From Lachnospiraceae bacterium (GTDB lineage Bacteria > Bacillota > Clostridia > Lachnospirales > Lachnospiraceae): a stretch of 16,054 nt of DNA. The notes below the pieces were generated by a model. The model was not told the DNA's origin, did no database searches, and was given only the letters and a program-made list of their open reading frames with translations. The DNA lies in the NCBI GenBank assembly GCA_020860745.1, contig JAJBTR010000186.1, positions 1 through 16,054 of the forward strand, given 5' to 3'. Shown here in pieces: positions 1-7,700 of this stretch. Within the stretch, counting starts at the first letter, position 1, and each line of letters begins with the position of its first letter. The translations under genes were made by a program, and so were the position numbers.

Positions 1-615
1 GTACCAGCTTCTTAAAAAGCCCAAAAATAATTCAATTCGAGAATACTGCTTCATAGCTCCAAGCGTTACAATTCCCAATTTCCGAGTATCCGCTAATTCC
101 ACATTTACTTTTTCGCCCTCGCCAACAACCGAACCATCCTCATTTTGGCCACTGTCTTTTCCTTCAAATGCATATCCCTTGCCATCTACAAGATTAAGAA
201 AGGAAAGGGGCCATCCTCGTTTTTGACCGGGACGACGCTGACGAAGTCTTTCTTCCTTTACATATGGACGGTCAAATTCGTCTTTTGCGATGGTTAATTC
301 ATAAGTAATTGGCCTGGAATTATTATTCTCTTTATAATATATTTCAAAATGGATCGGATCCCCGCTTCCCTGAGAGACAAGCTGATCATACCCTCCACGA
401 TTATGAGAATCACACGCAGTCTCCACATCAGATGAAATACATTCTGAAATAAACCCAAAAGCATCCGCCAATGTGCTTTTTCCGTTTCCGCTCGGCCCTA
501 TGACAGCCACCATATTTCCTAACTCATCACCAGATTGATCACTGAATAATTTCCCAATTTTTACATCTTTCAGGGAACCATAGTTTTGAACCTTAATTCC
601 TAAAATTTTCCCCAT
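1..615 (-). CDS. AAA family ATPase, N-terminal 205 residues (runs off left edge)
   Basis: The frame is open from ATG at 613-615 to the window edge and begins MGKILGIKVQNYGSL. This is the usual start of the SMC/OLD-like AAA_21 ATPases: a first beta strand followed by Walker A, here GPSGNGKST at about residues 40-48. Walker B, the signature motif and any C-terminal effector domain lie beyond the edge. A strong SD (AGGAGG) sits 6-7 bases before the ATG. The gene starts 52 bases after the helicase stop, so the two are probably co-transcribed. ATPases of this type often work with a helicase or a TOPRIM/nuclease partner in DNA defence; that role is inferred from context. The residues visible here do not identify the subfamily. 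The ATPase class is secure, the function is open. Confidence 0.8.
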   Translation of the reverse strand, partial: MGKILGIKVQNYGSLKDVKIGKLFSDQSGDELGNMVAVIGPSGNGKSTLADAFGFISECISSDVETACDSHNRGGYDQLVSQGSGDPIHFEIYYKENNNSRPITYELTIAKDEFDRPYVKEERLRQRRPGQKRGWPLSFLNLVDGKGYAFEGKDSGQNEDGSVVGEGEKVNVELADTRKLGIVTLGAMKQYSRIELFLGFLRSWY

Positions 616-667
616 ATCAATCCTCCTGTTGATATCCAGTCACTTAATATATTCTTCCACAAAACTC

Positions 668-3600
668 TCATTTCTGATACAGAACTTCCGATTCTGCAAT
701 CAAATCCTGTATATCATAATTTACGCTGGTCGCCGTAAAGTCCGGTGCATTCTTAAACGGCTGCTTCAAATAAATCGTATGTGTATCACTGCCGTCCACT
801 TCCACAATCGCCAGGATGAATTCATCCGGTTTATTGAGTGCCGTCAGGATTTCGTTTTTACTGACAGTAACAGTGGTGGAGCCTTTCGCTCGTCCTTTCA
901 CTTCGATAAAGCGCAACGCATTCGTGTAGGCAGCTACACGCTTCCTCATTCCTTCCGGAACATAGGATTCTACATCATAGCCGCACTTTGACGCGCTCAC
1001 ATCCGTCGGCCGATATCCCAGCGACGTCTCAATCTGGATGACCGCATTCATAGCTGCATACTCAACGCTCTGCCTGTCTCCATGTCCGAAGAAATCCCCG
1101 GATGATGTCGCGGTCAATTTATGAATCAATCCTCTCGGAATCACCAGTGCTCCGCCCGTAATTACCGGCGGCATTGGCGAAATTCTGCGTTCTTTCTCGA
1201 TTTCCGCCAGGCGGCTCTGCATCCGATTTTCCAGTTCCTCTGCCCGCCTTGCTGCCAGCTTTGAATTTAACCTGGAATTTGTTTTGCCTGCTGCTTCTTT
1301 TTGTGCGAGATCCCCTGCACGAAAGTCCCAATATTGGATCTCCGCTGTCAGACGATCTTTGACAGCTTTTTCTGTCTTATCCAGCATCGCTTCTTTACGG
1401 TTTTTTACCTCCGCAAAATGTTCAGGAATCAAATGCTGGATCGCGTAACCCTTTGCAATTCCTTCCACATCCTTACACAGCCAGTCCTGTGATTTCATCC
1501 AGTCATGAATCGCTTTGTACTCTTCATCCATCGCTGCCCGATAATCCAGATACGGCGCATACCCGGCGCCTGATGCTGTTCCGTCTCTTTTTATCTCCAC
1601 AAAATGAACATGTTTGGAAATCGTCCTCCGGGTTCCGTCCTTTAGTGTCACACCATCCTGGACTGCATCCTCTATGTAGAAAAGAAGCCTTGCCTCCTCA
1701 CTGAAATCACTGTCATCAATAAACACTGCGCCACGTTTCATAACATCCACATTCTTTTCCCGGATCAGGTCAATCGTCGCTTCCAGAAGTGGATGCCCCG
1801 GACAGATCAGTTCCGCCTGTGCCTGTCCCGGAATCACGCAGTATTCTTTGTCAAAGCATACTCTTTCGTACCTTTTTAAAACAGGTTCTCCATAGCCAAT
1901 CTGCATATCCCGGTTGCGCACCGCATACGGGACGGATGTGATCTGATATCGTCCGGTTTCCTTCTTCCGGAGCTTTCCTCCAAGCGACTGGAAGGCTTCC
2001 AGGAAAAAGGATTCGATAAAATGAGGCTGCAACTTGTGCGCTTCTATACGCTCCATATCCTCGCGGATCGCATTGACAGAATGAACATCCATCACATCAT
2101 CCGTCAAGGCCTGTTCTTTGATCAGCTCCTTAAATTTATCTGGGTTCATGGAATGATCCACGACCTGATTCAGTCTTGCACGTACTTCTGGATCATTTCC
2201 GTACCGCACAGCCTCGATCAGTAGATCCCGCAGGGATTTATTGTCAAAGGACATTTTCCCAAGGATGTCAAACACCTTGCCGCCCAGAGCCTGTCGTTCC
2301 TCTTCCAGCTTTGCGAACAGTCTCTGGAACACAAAGCCTTCCCTGGTCTCAGATGCCACCAGGTTCCACAAATGGCACACTTCTGTCTGCCCGATACGAT
2401 GAATACGGCCAAATCTCTGTTCCAGACGATTCGGATTCCACGGGAGATCATAATTGATCATCAGATGCGCCCGCTGCAGGTTGACGCCTTCTCCCGCGGC
2501 ATCCGTGGCGATCAATATCCGGACTCCCACATCCTGTTTGAACAGCTCCTCTACCTTTCGTCTTTCATCCCGGAGCATCCCGCCATGAATGGTCACGACG
2601 GCTTCATCATTTCCGAGCAAAGACCGTATCTTACCAGCCAGATAATTCAGTGTATCTTTATGTTCGGTAAAGATGATCAGCTTCTCCCTCTGACCGTCCT
2701 CTCCAAACATTGCTTCCTTATCCTGAAGCAGCCTGGACAGCTCATCCCACTTTCGATCCACGCCGCTTGCCCGAACATCATTCGCCATATTTTCCAGACG
2801 TTTCAGCGTCCGGATCTCCGCTTCCAGTTCCGCGATCGTAGCCGCCGCAGATGCATGATCCACAACCTGCTCTTCCATCTGTTCCTGTTCCTCTGCGGGC
2901 AGGTCATCCTCATCCATGTCATCCCATTCAGAATTCCGATATTCCGCAGCCCTCTTCCCCAGCCGCTCCTCAGCCAGCCTGTGCTCCAGGCGCTCGCGTC
3001 TGCGACGAAGAGACTGATAAATAGCTTCCGGAGAGGACGCCAGACGGCGCTGCAGAATCGTCAGCGCAAATCCGACTGTATTTTTACGCTCATTATTCAA
3101 ATTATCCGCACGGTTAAACTCTTCCTGCACATATTCTGTCACAGCCTGGTAAAGCTTCGATTCCTGTGGAGAAAGACTGTAATTTACCGTATAGGCAATG
3201 CGCTCCGGAAACAGAGGCTTGCCATCAAATTTCAACAATTCTTCTTTTACCAACCGGCGCATCACATCACTGACATCTACTGCCTGCTGCGACGAATGAT
3301 GCGTTCCCTCAAAGCGATCCGGATCCACCAGCGACAAAAACAGATGGAAATCCTCTTCTTTTCCATTATGCGGAGTAGCAGTCAGAAGCAAAAAGTTCCT
3401 TGTAATATTCGATAACAGCCGTCCCAACTGAAAGCGTCTGGTGTATTTGACTTCTCCGCCCCACACCGTCGCAGACATTTTGTGTGCCTCATCACACACG
3501 ATCAGATCCCACTCGGAAACCTTCAGCTTCTCCTGCAGTTCGTCATTTCTGGCCAACTTGTCCAGCCGGCAGATACAGCGGTCCACTTCCGTAAAAATAT

Positions 3601-4180
3601 TTCCGGTCACAGCGGACTCCATCCGATCATTGGTCAGAATCTCAAATTTCAGATGGAACTTTGAAAAAAGCTCATCCTGCCACTGCTCCGCCAGACTTCC
3701 TGGTGAGACAATCAGACATCTTTTCAGATCACCCCTGGCCATCAATTCCTTAATGTACAGGCCGGTCATAATCGTTTTTCCTGCACCCGGATCATCCGCC
3801 AGCACATAGCGCAGCGGCACCCTCGGCAGCATCTCCTGATAAACTGCGGAAATCTGATGCGGGAGCGGCTCCACAGCCGACGTATGTACAGCCAGATACG
3901 GATCAAACAAATGAGCCATGCTGATACGGTATGCCTCCGATGCCAGCTTCATCTGCTCCGCGTCCGCATCGAAGCTCCAGGGCAGATGCTTCGACAGCAC
4001 TTCAAGTCCCGGCTCGCTCTCCCTGTAAAGTAACTGCGTTCCCGGAACTCCTCGCGTATCTTTATATGTAATTTCCAGCACATTGCTGCCATACCACTGA
4101 ACCGCAACAATACTGACCGGCTCATTGCCCACAATGCCCTTCACTGTACTTCCGACAGTGATATCTTCTAATTTGTTCAT
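668..4180 (-). CDS. SNF2-type helicase with C-terminal DUF3883/NOV_C-like domain
   Basis: This protein of 1170 residues is an SF2 DNA translocase/helicase. Counting from MNKLED, motif I is ADDPGAGKT (about 128-136), motif II is DEAH (about 230-233) and motif III is TATPH (about 267-271). The second RecA lobe carries TDAAGEGVNLQ and the motif VI signature QRFGRIHRIGQ. Between the lobes lies an acidic, coiled-coil-like stretch (WDDMDEDDLPAEEQEQ). The C-terminus contains GYDVES followed by RFIEVKG, typical of DUF3883/NOV_C; the E-x-K pattern recalls PD-(D/E)XK nucleases. The start is chosen as ATG 4178-4180 because MNKLEDITVGS matches family N-termini as I recall them; it has GGGAG 12 bases upstream. 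A TTG at 4205-4207 with AAGGA close by would add nine residues. It is followed by an AAA ATPase. DISARM DrmD is a related type of helicase, but no methylase or other DISARM gene is visible. Confidence 0.85.
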   Translation of the reverse strand: MNKLEDITVGSTVKGIVGNEPVSIVAVQWYGSNVLEITYKDTRGVPGTQLLYRESEPGLEVLSKHLPWSFDADAEQMKLASEAYRISMAHLFDPYLAVHTSAVEPLPHQISAVYQEMLPRVPLRYVLADDPGAGKTIMTGLYIKELMARGDLKRCLIVSPGSLAEQWQDELFSKFHLKFEILTNDRMESAVTGNIFTEVDRCICRLDKLARNDELQEKLKVSEWDLIVCDEAHKMSATVWGGEVKYTRRFQLGRLLSNITRNFLLLTATPHNGKEEDFHLFLSLVDPDRFEGTHHSSQQAVDVSDVMRRLVKEELLKFDGKPLFPERIAYTVNYSLSPQESKLYQAVTEYVQEEFNRADNLNNERKNTVGFALTILQRRLASSPEAIYQSLRRRRERLEHRLAEERLGKRAAEYRNSEWDDMDEDDLPAEEQEQMEEQVVDHASAAATIAELEAEIRTLKRLENMANDVRASGVDRKWDELSRLLQDKEAMFGEDGQREKLIIFTEHKDTLNYLAGKIRSLLGNDEAVVTIHGGMLRDERRKVEELFKQDVGVRILIATDAAGEGVNLQRAHLMINYDLPWNPNRLEQRFGRIHRIGQTEVCHLWNLVASETREGFVFQRLFAKLEEERQALGGKVFDILGKMSFDNKSLRDLLIEAVRYGNDPEVRARLNQVVDHSMNPDKFKELIKEQALTDDVMDVHSVNAIREDMERIEAHKLQPHFIESFFLEAFQSLGGKLRKKETGRYQITSVPYAVRNRDMQIGYGEPVLKRYERVCFDKEYCVIPGQAQAELICPGHPLLEATIDLIREKNVDVMKRGAVFIDDSDFSEEARLLFYIEDAVQDGVTLKDGTRRTISKHVHFVEIKRDGTASGAGYAPYLDYRAAMDEEYKAIHDWMKSQDWLCKDVEGIAKGYAIQHLIPEHFAEVKNRKEAMLDKTEKAVKDRLTAEIQYWDFRAGDLAQKEAAGKTNSRLNSKLAARRAEELENRMQSRLAEIEKERRISPMPPVITGGALVIPRGLIHKLTATSSGDFFGHGDRQSVEYAAMNAVIQIETSLGYRPTDVSASKCGYDVESYVPEGMRKRVAAYTNALRFIEVKGRAKGSTTVTVSKNEILTALNKPDEFILAIVEVDGSDTHTIYLKQPFKNAPDFTATSVNYDIQDLIAESEVLYQK

Positions 4181-4222
4181 TTTCAGCAATCGCTCCCAGC
4201 TTATCAACTTATCCTTACATTA

Positions 4223-4237
4223 GCACATCGAATGTAC
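4223..4237. promoter_or_regulatory. Short imperfect palindrome upstream of the helicase gene
   Basis: GCACAT-CGA-ATGTAC is a 6+3+6 inverted repeat with one mismatch. It lies between the rlmD stop and the helicase start. It could be an operator for the helicase-ATPase pair or the foot of an mRNA hairpin. No convincing -35/-10 pair is seen next to it, so the pair may also be read through from rlmD. Confidence 0.25.
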
Positions 4238-4284
4238 CATAAAACGGACTCAGATTGCGCTCTTTCCGCTGCCGCGTCTGCCGT

Positions 4285-5925
4285 TCATCTGATATCAATC
4301 CCGATCTTCACCGTAGCATCAGGTTTCGGCAGACGGTGGTTGCCCAAGAGACATACAGTCTCTGTATGGACCGTCTGGCAAAAATTATCCACCACTCTAA
4401 CCCGCTCCAGCCGATATTCCCCCTCGCACAGCACCTTCAGATCCCTCGCCAGCGTCGCGGGATCACAGCTCACATACACAATCCGCTTCGGCGCCATCGC
4501 AAGAATCGTCTCCAGCAATCGCCGGTCACACCCTTTCCTCGGCGGATCCACTACGATCACGTCCGCATGGGCCTGTCTTCCTTCGCGCGCCTCTTTCTCA
4601 TAAAACTCCGGCAGGATTTCCTCCGCTTTTCCCACAAAAAACTCTGCGTTGTCAATCTCATTCAGCCGAGCGTTCCGCCGCGCATCCTCAATCGCCTGCG
4701 GGACAATTTCCACACCATATACCTGCTTCGCCTTCTGTGCCAGAAACAACGAGATAGTGCCGATGCCGCAATAGAGATCCCATACGGTTTCCTTCCCGCT
4801 TAGCCCCGCGTATTCCAGGGCCAGTCCGTATAGCTTTTCCATCTGAACAGGATTCACCTGGTAAAAAGACTGCGGCGAAATCTGATATGTCAGTACCTGT
4901 CGCATACCGGCGCGGGTCATTCCCCTCAAAACTGATGTATCGCTGCAGTTACCCTTACCCAACGCTTCCTTTGCGCTATCATCCCCCGTAACATCATTTC
5001 CAGGATCCTGCTCCGGCTTTTCTCTGTCAGCACACCTAACCACAGGATCAAAATCTCCCCCATCCGATCCCGGCAATCGGACATAATCCGTAATATACTC
5101 CCGCCCCCAGATTGTCTGAGTCTCTTCCCCGAGAATCACATTCGTTTGCTTTTCATTGAAATTCAGGGAAATAGAGGTCATCCCATCCAGCCGCACCAGC
5201 TCCGATACCAACGCATCCTGATGAGGCAGTCTTCTTCCATTCAGAATCATGCAGACCATGATTTCCTTTGTCGCAAAACCATAGCGAATCAGCACATGCC
5301 GGACCAGTCCCGCTCCCGTTGTCTCATCATAGGCGCTGATGTGATACCGCTCCATAAAATCAATGACAATATCAAGAACCTGCCGATTGGCCGGAACGCC
5401 CAGCGCGCACTCCCGGTTCGCTATGATCCGATGGGTTCGTCCGGCGTAAAATCCGGCAATGATATGATCTTCCGCATCCGTCCCGATCGGAAACTGTGCC
5501 TTATTGCGGTAATAAAATGGTTCCTCCATCCCCACAATAGGTTCTATCGGAATCTGAGAAAAACCGCCGATGCGCCGCAGGTCATTTTCCACCTTGCGCT
5601 GCTTAAATTCCAGCTGTTTTTCATAGGAAAGTGCCTGAATCTGGCAGCCTCCGCAGGCGCGGTGAAACGAGCACACCGGCTCCACCCGGTCGGGGGAAGG
5701 CTCCAAAATCTCCATCACCCGCGCATAGCCGTAGGTTTTTTTCAGTTTCGTCGCCCGCGCTCTCACCTTATCGCCGATGAGGGCATCTCTCACAAAGAAA
5801 GTCATGCCCTCATATTTTCCGATGCCCTCGCCGGCCGCACCCATATCTTCTATTTTTAACACAAACTCATCATTCTTCTTCATTCTATCAAGATTCCTGC
5901 TTCCGACAAAATAGTCCCGGGTCAT
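4285..5925 (-). CDS. rlmD: 23S rRNA (uracil-C5)-methyltransferase, RlmD/RumA type
   Basis: An S-adenosylmethionine-dependent enzyme that makes 5-methyluridine in 23S rRNA (U1939, and possibly U747 as in Bacillus RlmCD). Order of parts in the 546 residues: TRAM-like N-terminus (about 18-75); an iron-sulfur site with C85, C91, C94 (CX5CX2C) and C173; the SAM site DLYCGIGT (383-390); DPPRKGCD (460-467); the nucleophile C487 in VSCDPATL; and a C-terminal glutamate (E522) in HTETV. Residues about 284-341 form a charged, low-complexity insert absent from usual homologues, which run from YITD almost straight to QISPLSFYQVNP. ATG 5923-5925 has AGGA 5 bases upstream overlapping the yhaM stop. ATG 5881-5883 (MKKNDEF) is a plausible alternative start and looks more like homologues. 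Whether it is RlmD or RlmCD cannot be told here. Confidence 0.9.
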   Translation of the reverse strand: MTRDYFVGSRNLDRMKKNDEFVLKIEDMGAAGEGIGKYEGMTFFVRDALIGDKVRARATKLKKTYGYARVMEILEPSPDRVEPVCSFHRACGGCQIQALSYEKQLEFKQRKVENDLRRIGGFSQIPIEPIVGMEEPFYYRNKAQFPIGTDAEDHIIAGFYAGRTHRIIANRECALGVPANRQVLDIVIDFMERYHISAYDETTGAGLVRHVLIRYGFATKEIMVCMILNGRRLPHQDALVSELVRLDGMTSISLNFNEKQTNVILGEETQTIWGREYITDYVRLPGSDGGDFDPVVRCADREKPEQDPGNDVTGDDSAKEALGKGNCSDTSVLRGMTRAGMRQVLTYQISPQSFYQVNPVQMEKLYGLALEYAGLSGKETVWDLYCGIGTISLFLAQKAKQVYGVEIVPQAIEDARRNARLNEIDNAEFFVGKAEEILPEFYEKEAREGRQAHADVIVVDPPRKGCDRRLLETILAMAPKRIVYVSCDPATLARDLKVLCEGEYRLERVRVVDNFCQTVHTETVCLLGNHRLPKPDATVKIGIDIR

Positions 5926-5932
5926 AAGATTC

Positions 5933-6880
5933 CTACTCGCCCGTCCTTCTTATATTCGATTCCATCAGGCGATTATACCCCTGCCACTCCAGGTTCCCCG
6001 CCGGAACTGCGGAAAGCGCCTCTTTCATGGTCTCCAGCTTCGCGTCCGAATTATCCGCAAAGCTTAACGCCACCGCCTCCATCAGCGCCGGTTTTTTCGG
6101 AGACCCATACTCCAGTTCCCCGTGGTGCGCCAGAATGCAGTGAATCAGCTCCGTAGCCGTCCGCTTCGGGAACCCCTCAATCGCATCAATATGCTCCTGC
6201 ACTTTCATAACTCCCATGACAATATGTCCCAACAGCTGGCCGTCATCAGTATAATCGTTTGCCGGGAACTTTGACAATTCCTGCAGTTTTCCAATATCAT
6301 GAAACATGGCCGCCGTGAGCAGCAAATCCCGATTTAACATAGGATATAGTTTGCAAAGGAAGTCGCAGATCTGCACCACGTGCAGAGTATGCTCTACCAA
6401 TCCGCCCACAAAACCGTGGTGCACGCTCTTGGCCGCCGAGTGGAACTGAAACTGCTCCGCAAAGTCTGCGTCCAGGAAAAATGACTCCGCCAGCTTCCGA
6501 AGCCAGGGATTCTGAAACTGCCCGATATAGGCGGTAAGCTCCCGGTACATCTGCGGGATATCATGTTCGCTGACCGGCAGATAATTCACCGCATTAACAG
6601 AACTTTCTTCCACTCGTTTCACCCGCTTAATGTTCAGCTGCAGCTTTCCCTGGAAACTGGTCACATCACCCATAATATAGAGGTAATCCAACGAATCGAA
6701 ATCCTCAATCCCATTCGAATTGACATCCCAGATTTTTGCATCCAGTGTGCCCGTTTTATCCTGCAGAAGCAGCGAATCATACGGCTTTCCTGCCTTTGTC
6801 AGAAATGTCTGTTTCTGCCGGCACAGATAAACCTCTGAAATCCGTTCCCCTTCCCGCAGCGTCTCAATATATCTCATCAT
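5933..6880 (-). CDS. yhaM: 3'-5' exoribonuclease YhaM family (OB-fold + HD domain)
   Basis: 315 residues, the normal length for YhaM (about 314). The N-terminal part (about 15-90, LLLQDKTGTLDAKIWDV and YIMGDVTSFQGKLQL) is an OB-fold nucleic-acid binding domain. The rest is an HD phosphohydrolase domain: EHTLHV (H164), MFHDIGKLQE (H194-D195), HHGELEYGSP (H253-H254) and FADNSDA (D276) supply the metal ligands. YhaM trims RNA, and in some species DNA, from the 3' end. Two consecutive ATGs (6878-6880 and 6875-6877) are possible starts; AAGGA lies 4 bases before the first and 7 before the second, so the second may be the one used. The stop codon overlaps the SD of the methyltransferase 8 bases downstream, which points to coupled translation of the two RNA-modifying genes. 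Confidence 0.93.
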   Translation of the reverse strand: MMRYIETLREGERISEVYLCRQKQTFLTKAGKPYDSLLLQDKTGTLDAKIWDVNSNGIEDFDSLDYLYIMGDVTSFQGKLQLNIKRVKRVEESSVNAVNYLPVSEHDIPQMYRELTAYIGQFQNPWLRKLAESFFLDADFAEQFQFHSAAKSVHHGFVGGLVEHTLHVVQICDFLCKLYPMLNRDLLLTAAMFHDIGKLQELSKFPANDYTDDGQLLGHIVMGVMKVQEHIDAIEGFPKRTATELIHCILAHHGELEYGSPKKPALMEAVALSFADNSDAKLETMKEALSAVPAGNLEWQGYNRLMESNIRRTGE

Positions 6881-6963
6881 TCAATCCTTTCTTCTCAATT
6901 CTTTATGTTTTCTTTATCATCCATCCGTTACTTTTCAGCAATCAGTCAGATGCCTTTTCCTAT

Positions 6964-6994
6964 ATAGTACAGACTATCATTTCCTTTCTGTCAT
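6964..6994 (-). promoter_or_regulatory. Candidate promoter for yhaM-rlmD
   Basis: On the minus strand ATGACA (6989-6994) as -35 is followed after 19 bases by TACTAT (6964-6969) as -10, preceded by TG. The spacing is long and the match moderate. It lies about 85 bases before the yhaM start, between that gene and the 53-bp array. The array would therefore be upstream of, and not part of, the yhaM transcript. Confidence 0.35.
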
Positions 6995-6997
6995 TTT

Positions 6998-7271
6998 AGT
7001 CCGTATTATTTCGCCATTTCATACGGACGATTCTGCTTTCTCTATCTCCTTCGTCCGTACACACTCACTGGTTCTACGGACGGTTTCTCTCTTTCTTTCC
7101 CCTTCGTCCGTACACGCCCGCTAGTTCTACGGACGATTTTCGCTCTTCCTATCCCTTCGTCCGTACTCGCCCACTGATTCTACGGACGATTTTCGCTCTT
7201 CCTATCCCTTCGTCCGTACTCGACCGCTATTTTTACGGACGTTTTCTTTCTTTCTATCCTCTTCGTCCGTA
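6998..7271. repeat. Tandem array, 53-bp period, inverted octamers CGTCCGTA / TACGGACG
   Basis: CGTCCGTA occurs at 7052, 7105, 7158, 7211 and 7264, exactly 53 bases apart, with a variant AGTCCGTA at 6998. Its inverse TACGGACG occurs at 7022, 7075, 7128, 7181 and 7234, also every 53 bases. Each full unit can fold as an 8-bp stem with a 15-base loop (14-base loop in the first unit). Stems are separated by 22-base pyrimidine-rich spacers on the plus strand, such as TTTTCGCTCTTCCTATCC. The same arms can pair across the spacer, giving the alternative fold. The last copy is a left arm only. The array lies between the candidate divergent promoters of yhaM and mutS2. No CRISPR-like variable spacers and no coding phase are seen. 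The function is unknown. Confidence 0.95.
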
Positions 7272-7352
7272 TTGTGTCCGAAAAAGGCAACTTTCCAGGC
7301 TTTAAAAAGCAGCAGCCATCCACCTCAATATTATACGGTTATTAGGAAAACC

Positions 7353-7382
7353 TTGCAAGCGCTATTTATATCGTGGTATACT
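7353..7382 (+). promoter_or_regulatory. Probable sigma70-type promoter of mutS2
   Basis: TTGCAA (7353-7358) is followed after 18 bases by TATACT (7377-7382), with TGG directly in front, which makes an extended -10 element. Transcription would start near 7390. That gives mutS2 an unusually long leader of about 310 bases that includes the 32-bp repeat array. Confidence 0.6.
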
Positions 7383-7498
7383 TATTATATCGTATCGTCT
7401 GCAGCATTTTATATGAAAAACCACACAATAATGGAAAAATACTGTGTATATCTTCCGAAACCCATCACACCACGAGCCCGATACGACGCAAACTTAAC

Positions 7499-7675
7499 AC
7501 TACATAAACTCAGCACTATGTGAGTTCAAAACTACATAAACCCAGCACTATATGAGTTCAAAACTACATAAACCCAGCACTACGTGAGTTCAACACTATA
7601 TAAGCTCAGCACTACACGAGCTCAAAAACTACATAGACTCAACACCACATGAATTCACCACCACGTGAGCCCCTT
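7499..7675. repeat. Tandem array, 32-bp period made of two 16-bp halves
   Basis: Five units start at 7499, 7531, 7563, 7595 (33 bp) and 7628, followed by a decayed half unit to about 7675. Each unit has two related halves, ACTACATAAACTCAGC and ACTATGTGAGTTCAAA in the first. Within a unit AACTCA and TGAGTT can pair over an 8-base loop. In unit four the pair becomes AGCTC/GAGCT, an A-to-G change matched by T-to-C on the other arm; other units have mismatches, so the evidence for a conserved fold is modest. The period is not a multiple of three and the stretch is not coding. It ends about 25 bases before the mutS2 start and would be inside its leader RNA. Confidence 0.9.
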
Positions 7676-7700
7676 CTCACGCCAACAACAGGAAGAACAC

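Noticed and set aside
2372..3415. 347-codon open frame on the plus strand
   Set aside because: It is antisense to the well-conserved helicase, has no SD and gives a composition unlike a real protein.
668..4180. Confident call of a DISARM system
   Set aside because: Only a DrmD-like helicase type is present; the DUF1998 protein, the phospholipase D-like protein and the methylase are not in the window.
6998..7271. Integron attC sites or IS ends
   Set aside because: No integrase or transposase gene, no attC core motifs, and the strict 53-bp period is not expected of cassettes.
6998..7675. CRISPR array
   Set aside because: In the 53-bp array the repeats are inverted pairs and the loops and spacers are near-identical between units; the 32-bp array is continuous tandem DNA. 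Neither has variable spacers, and no cas gene is present.
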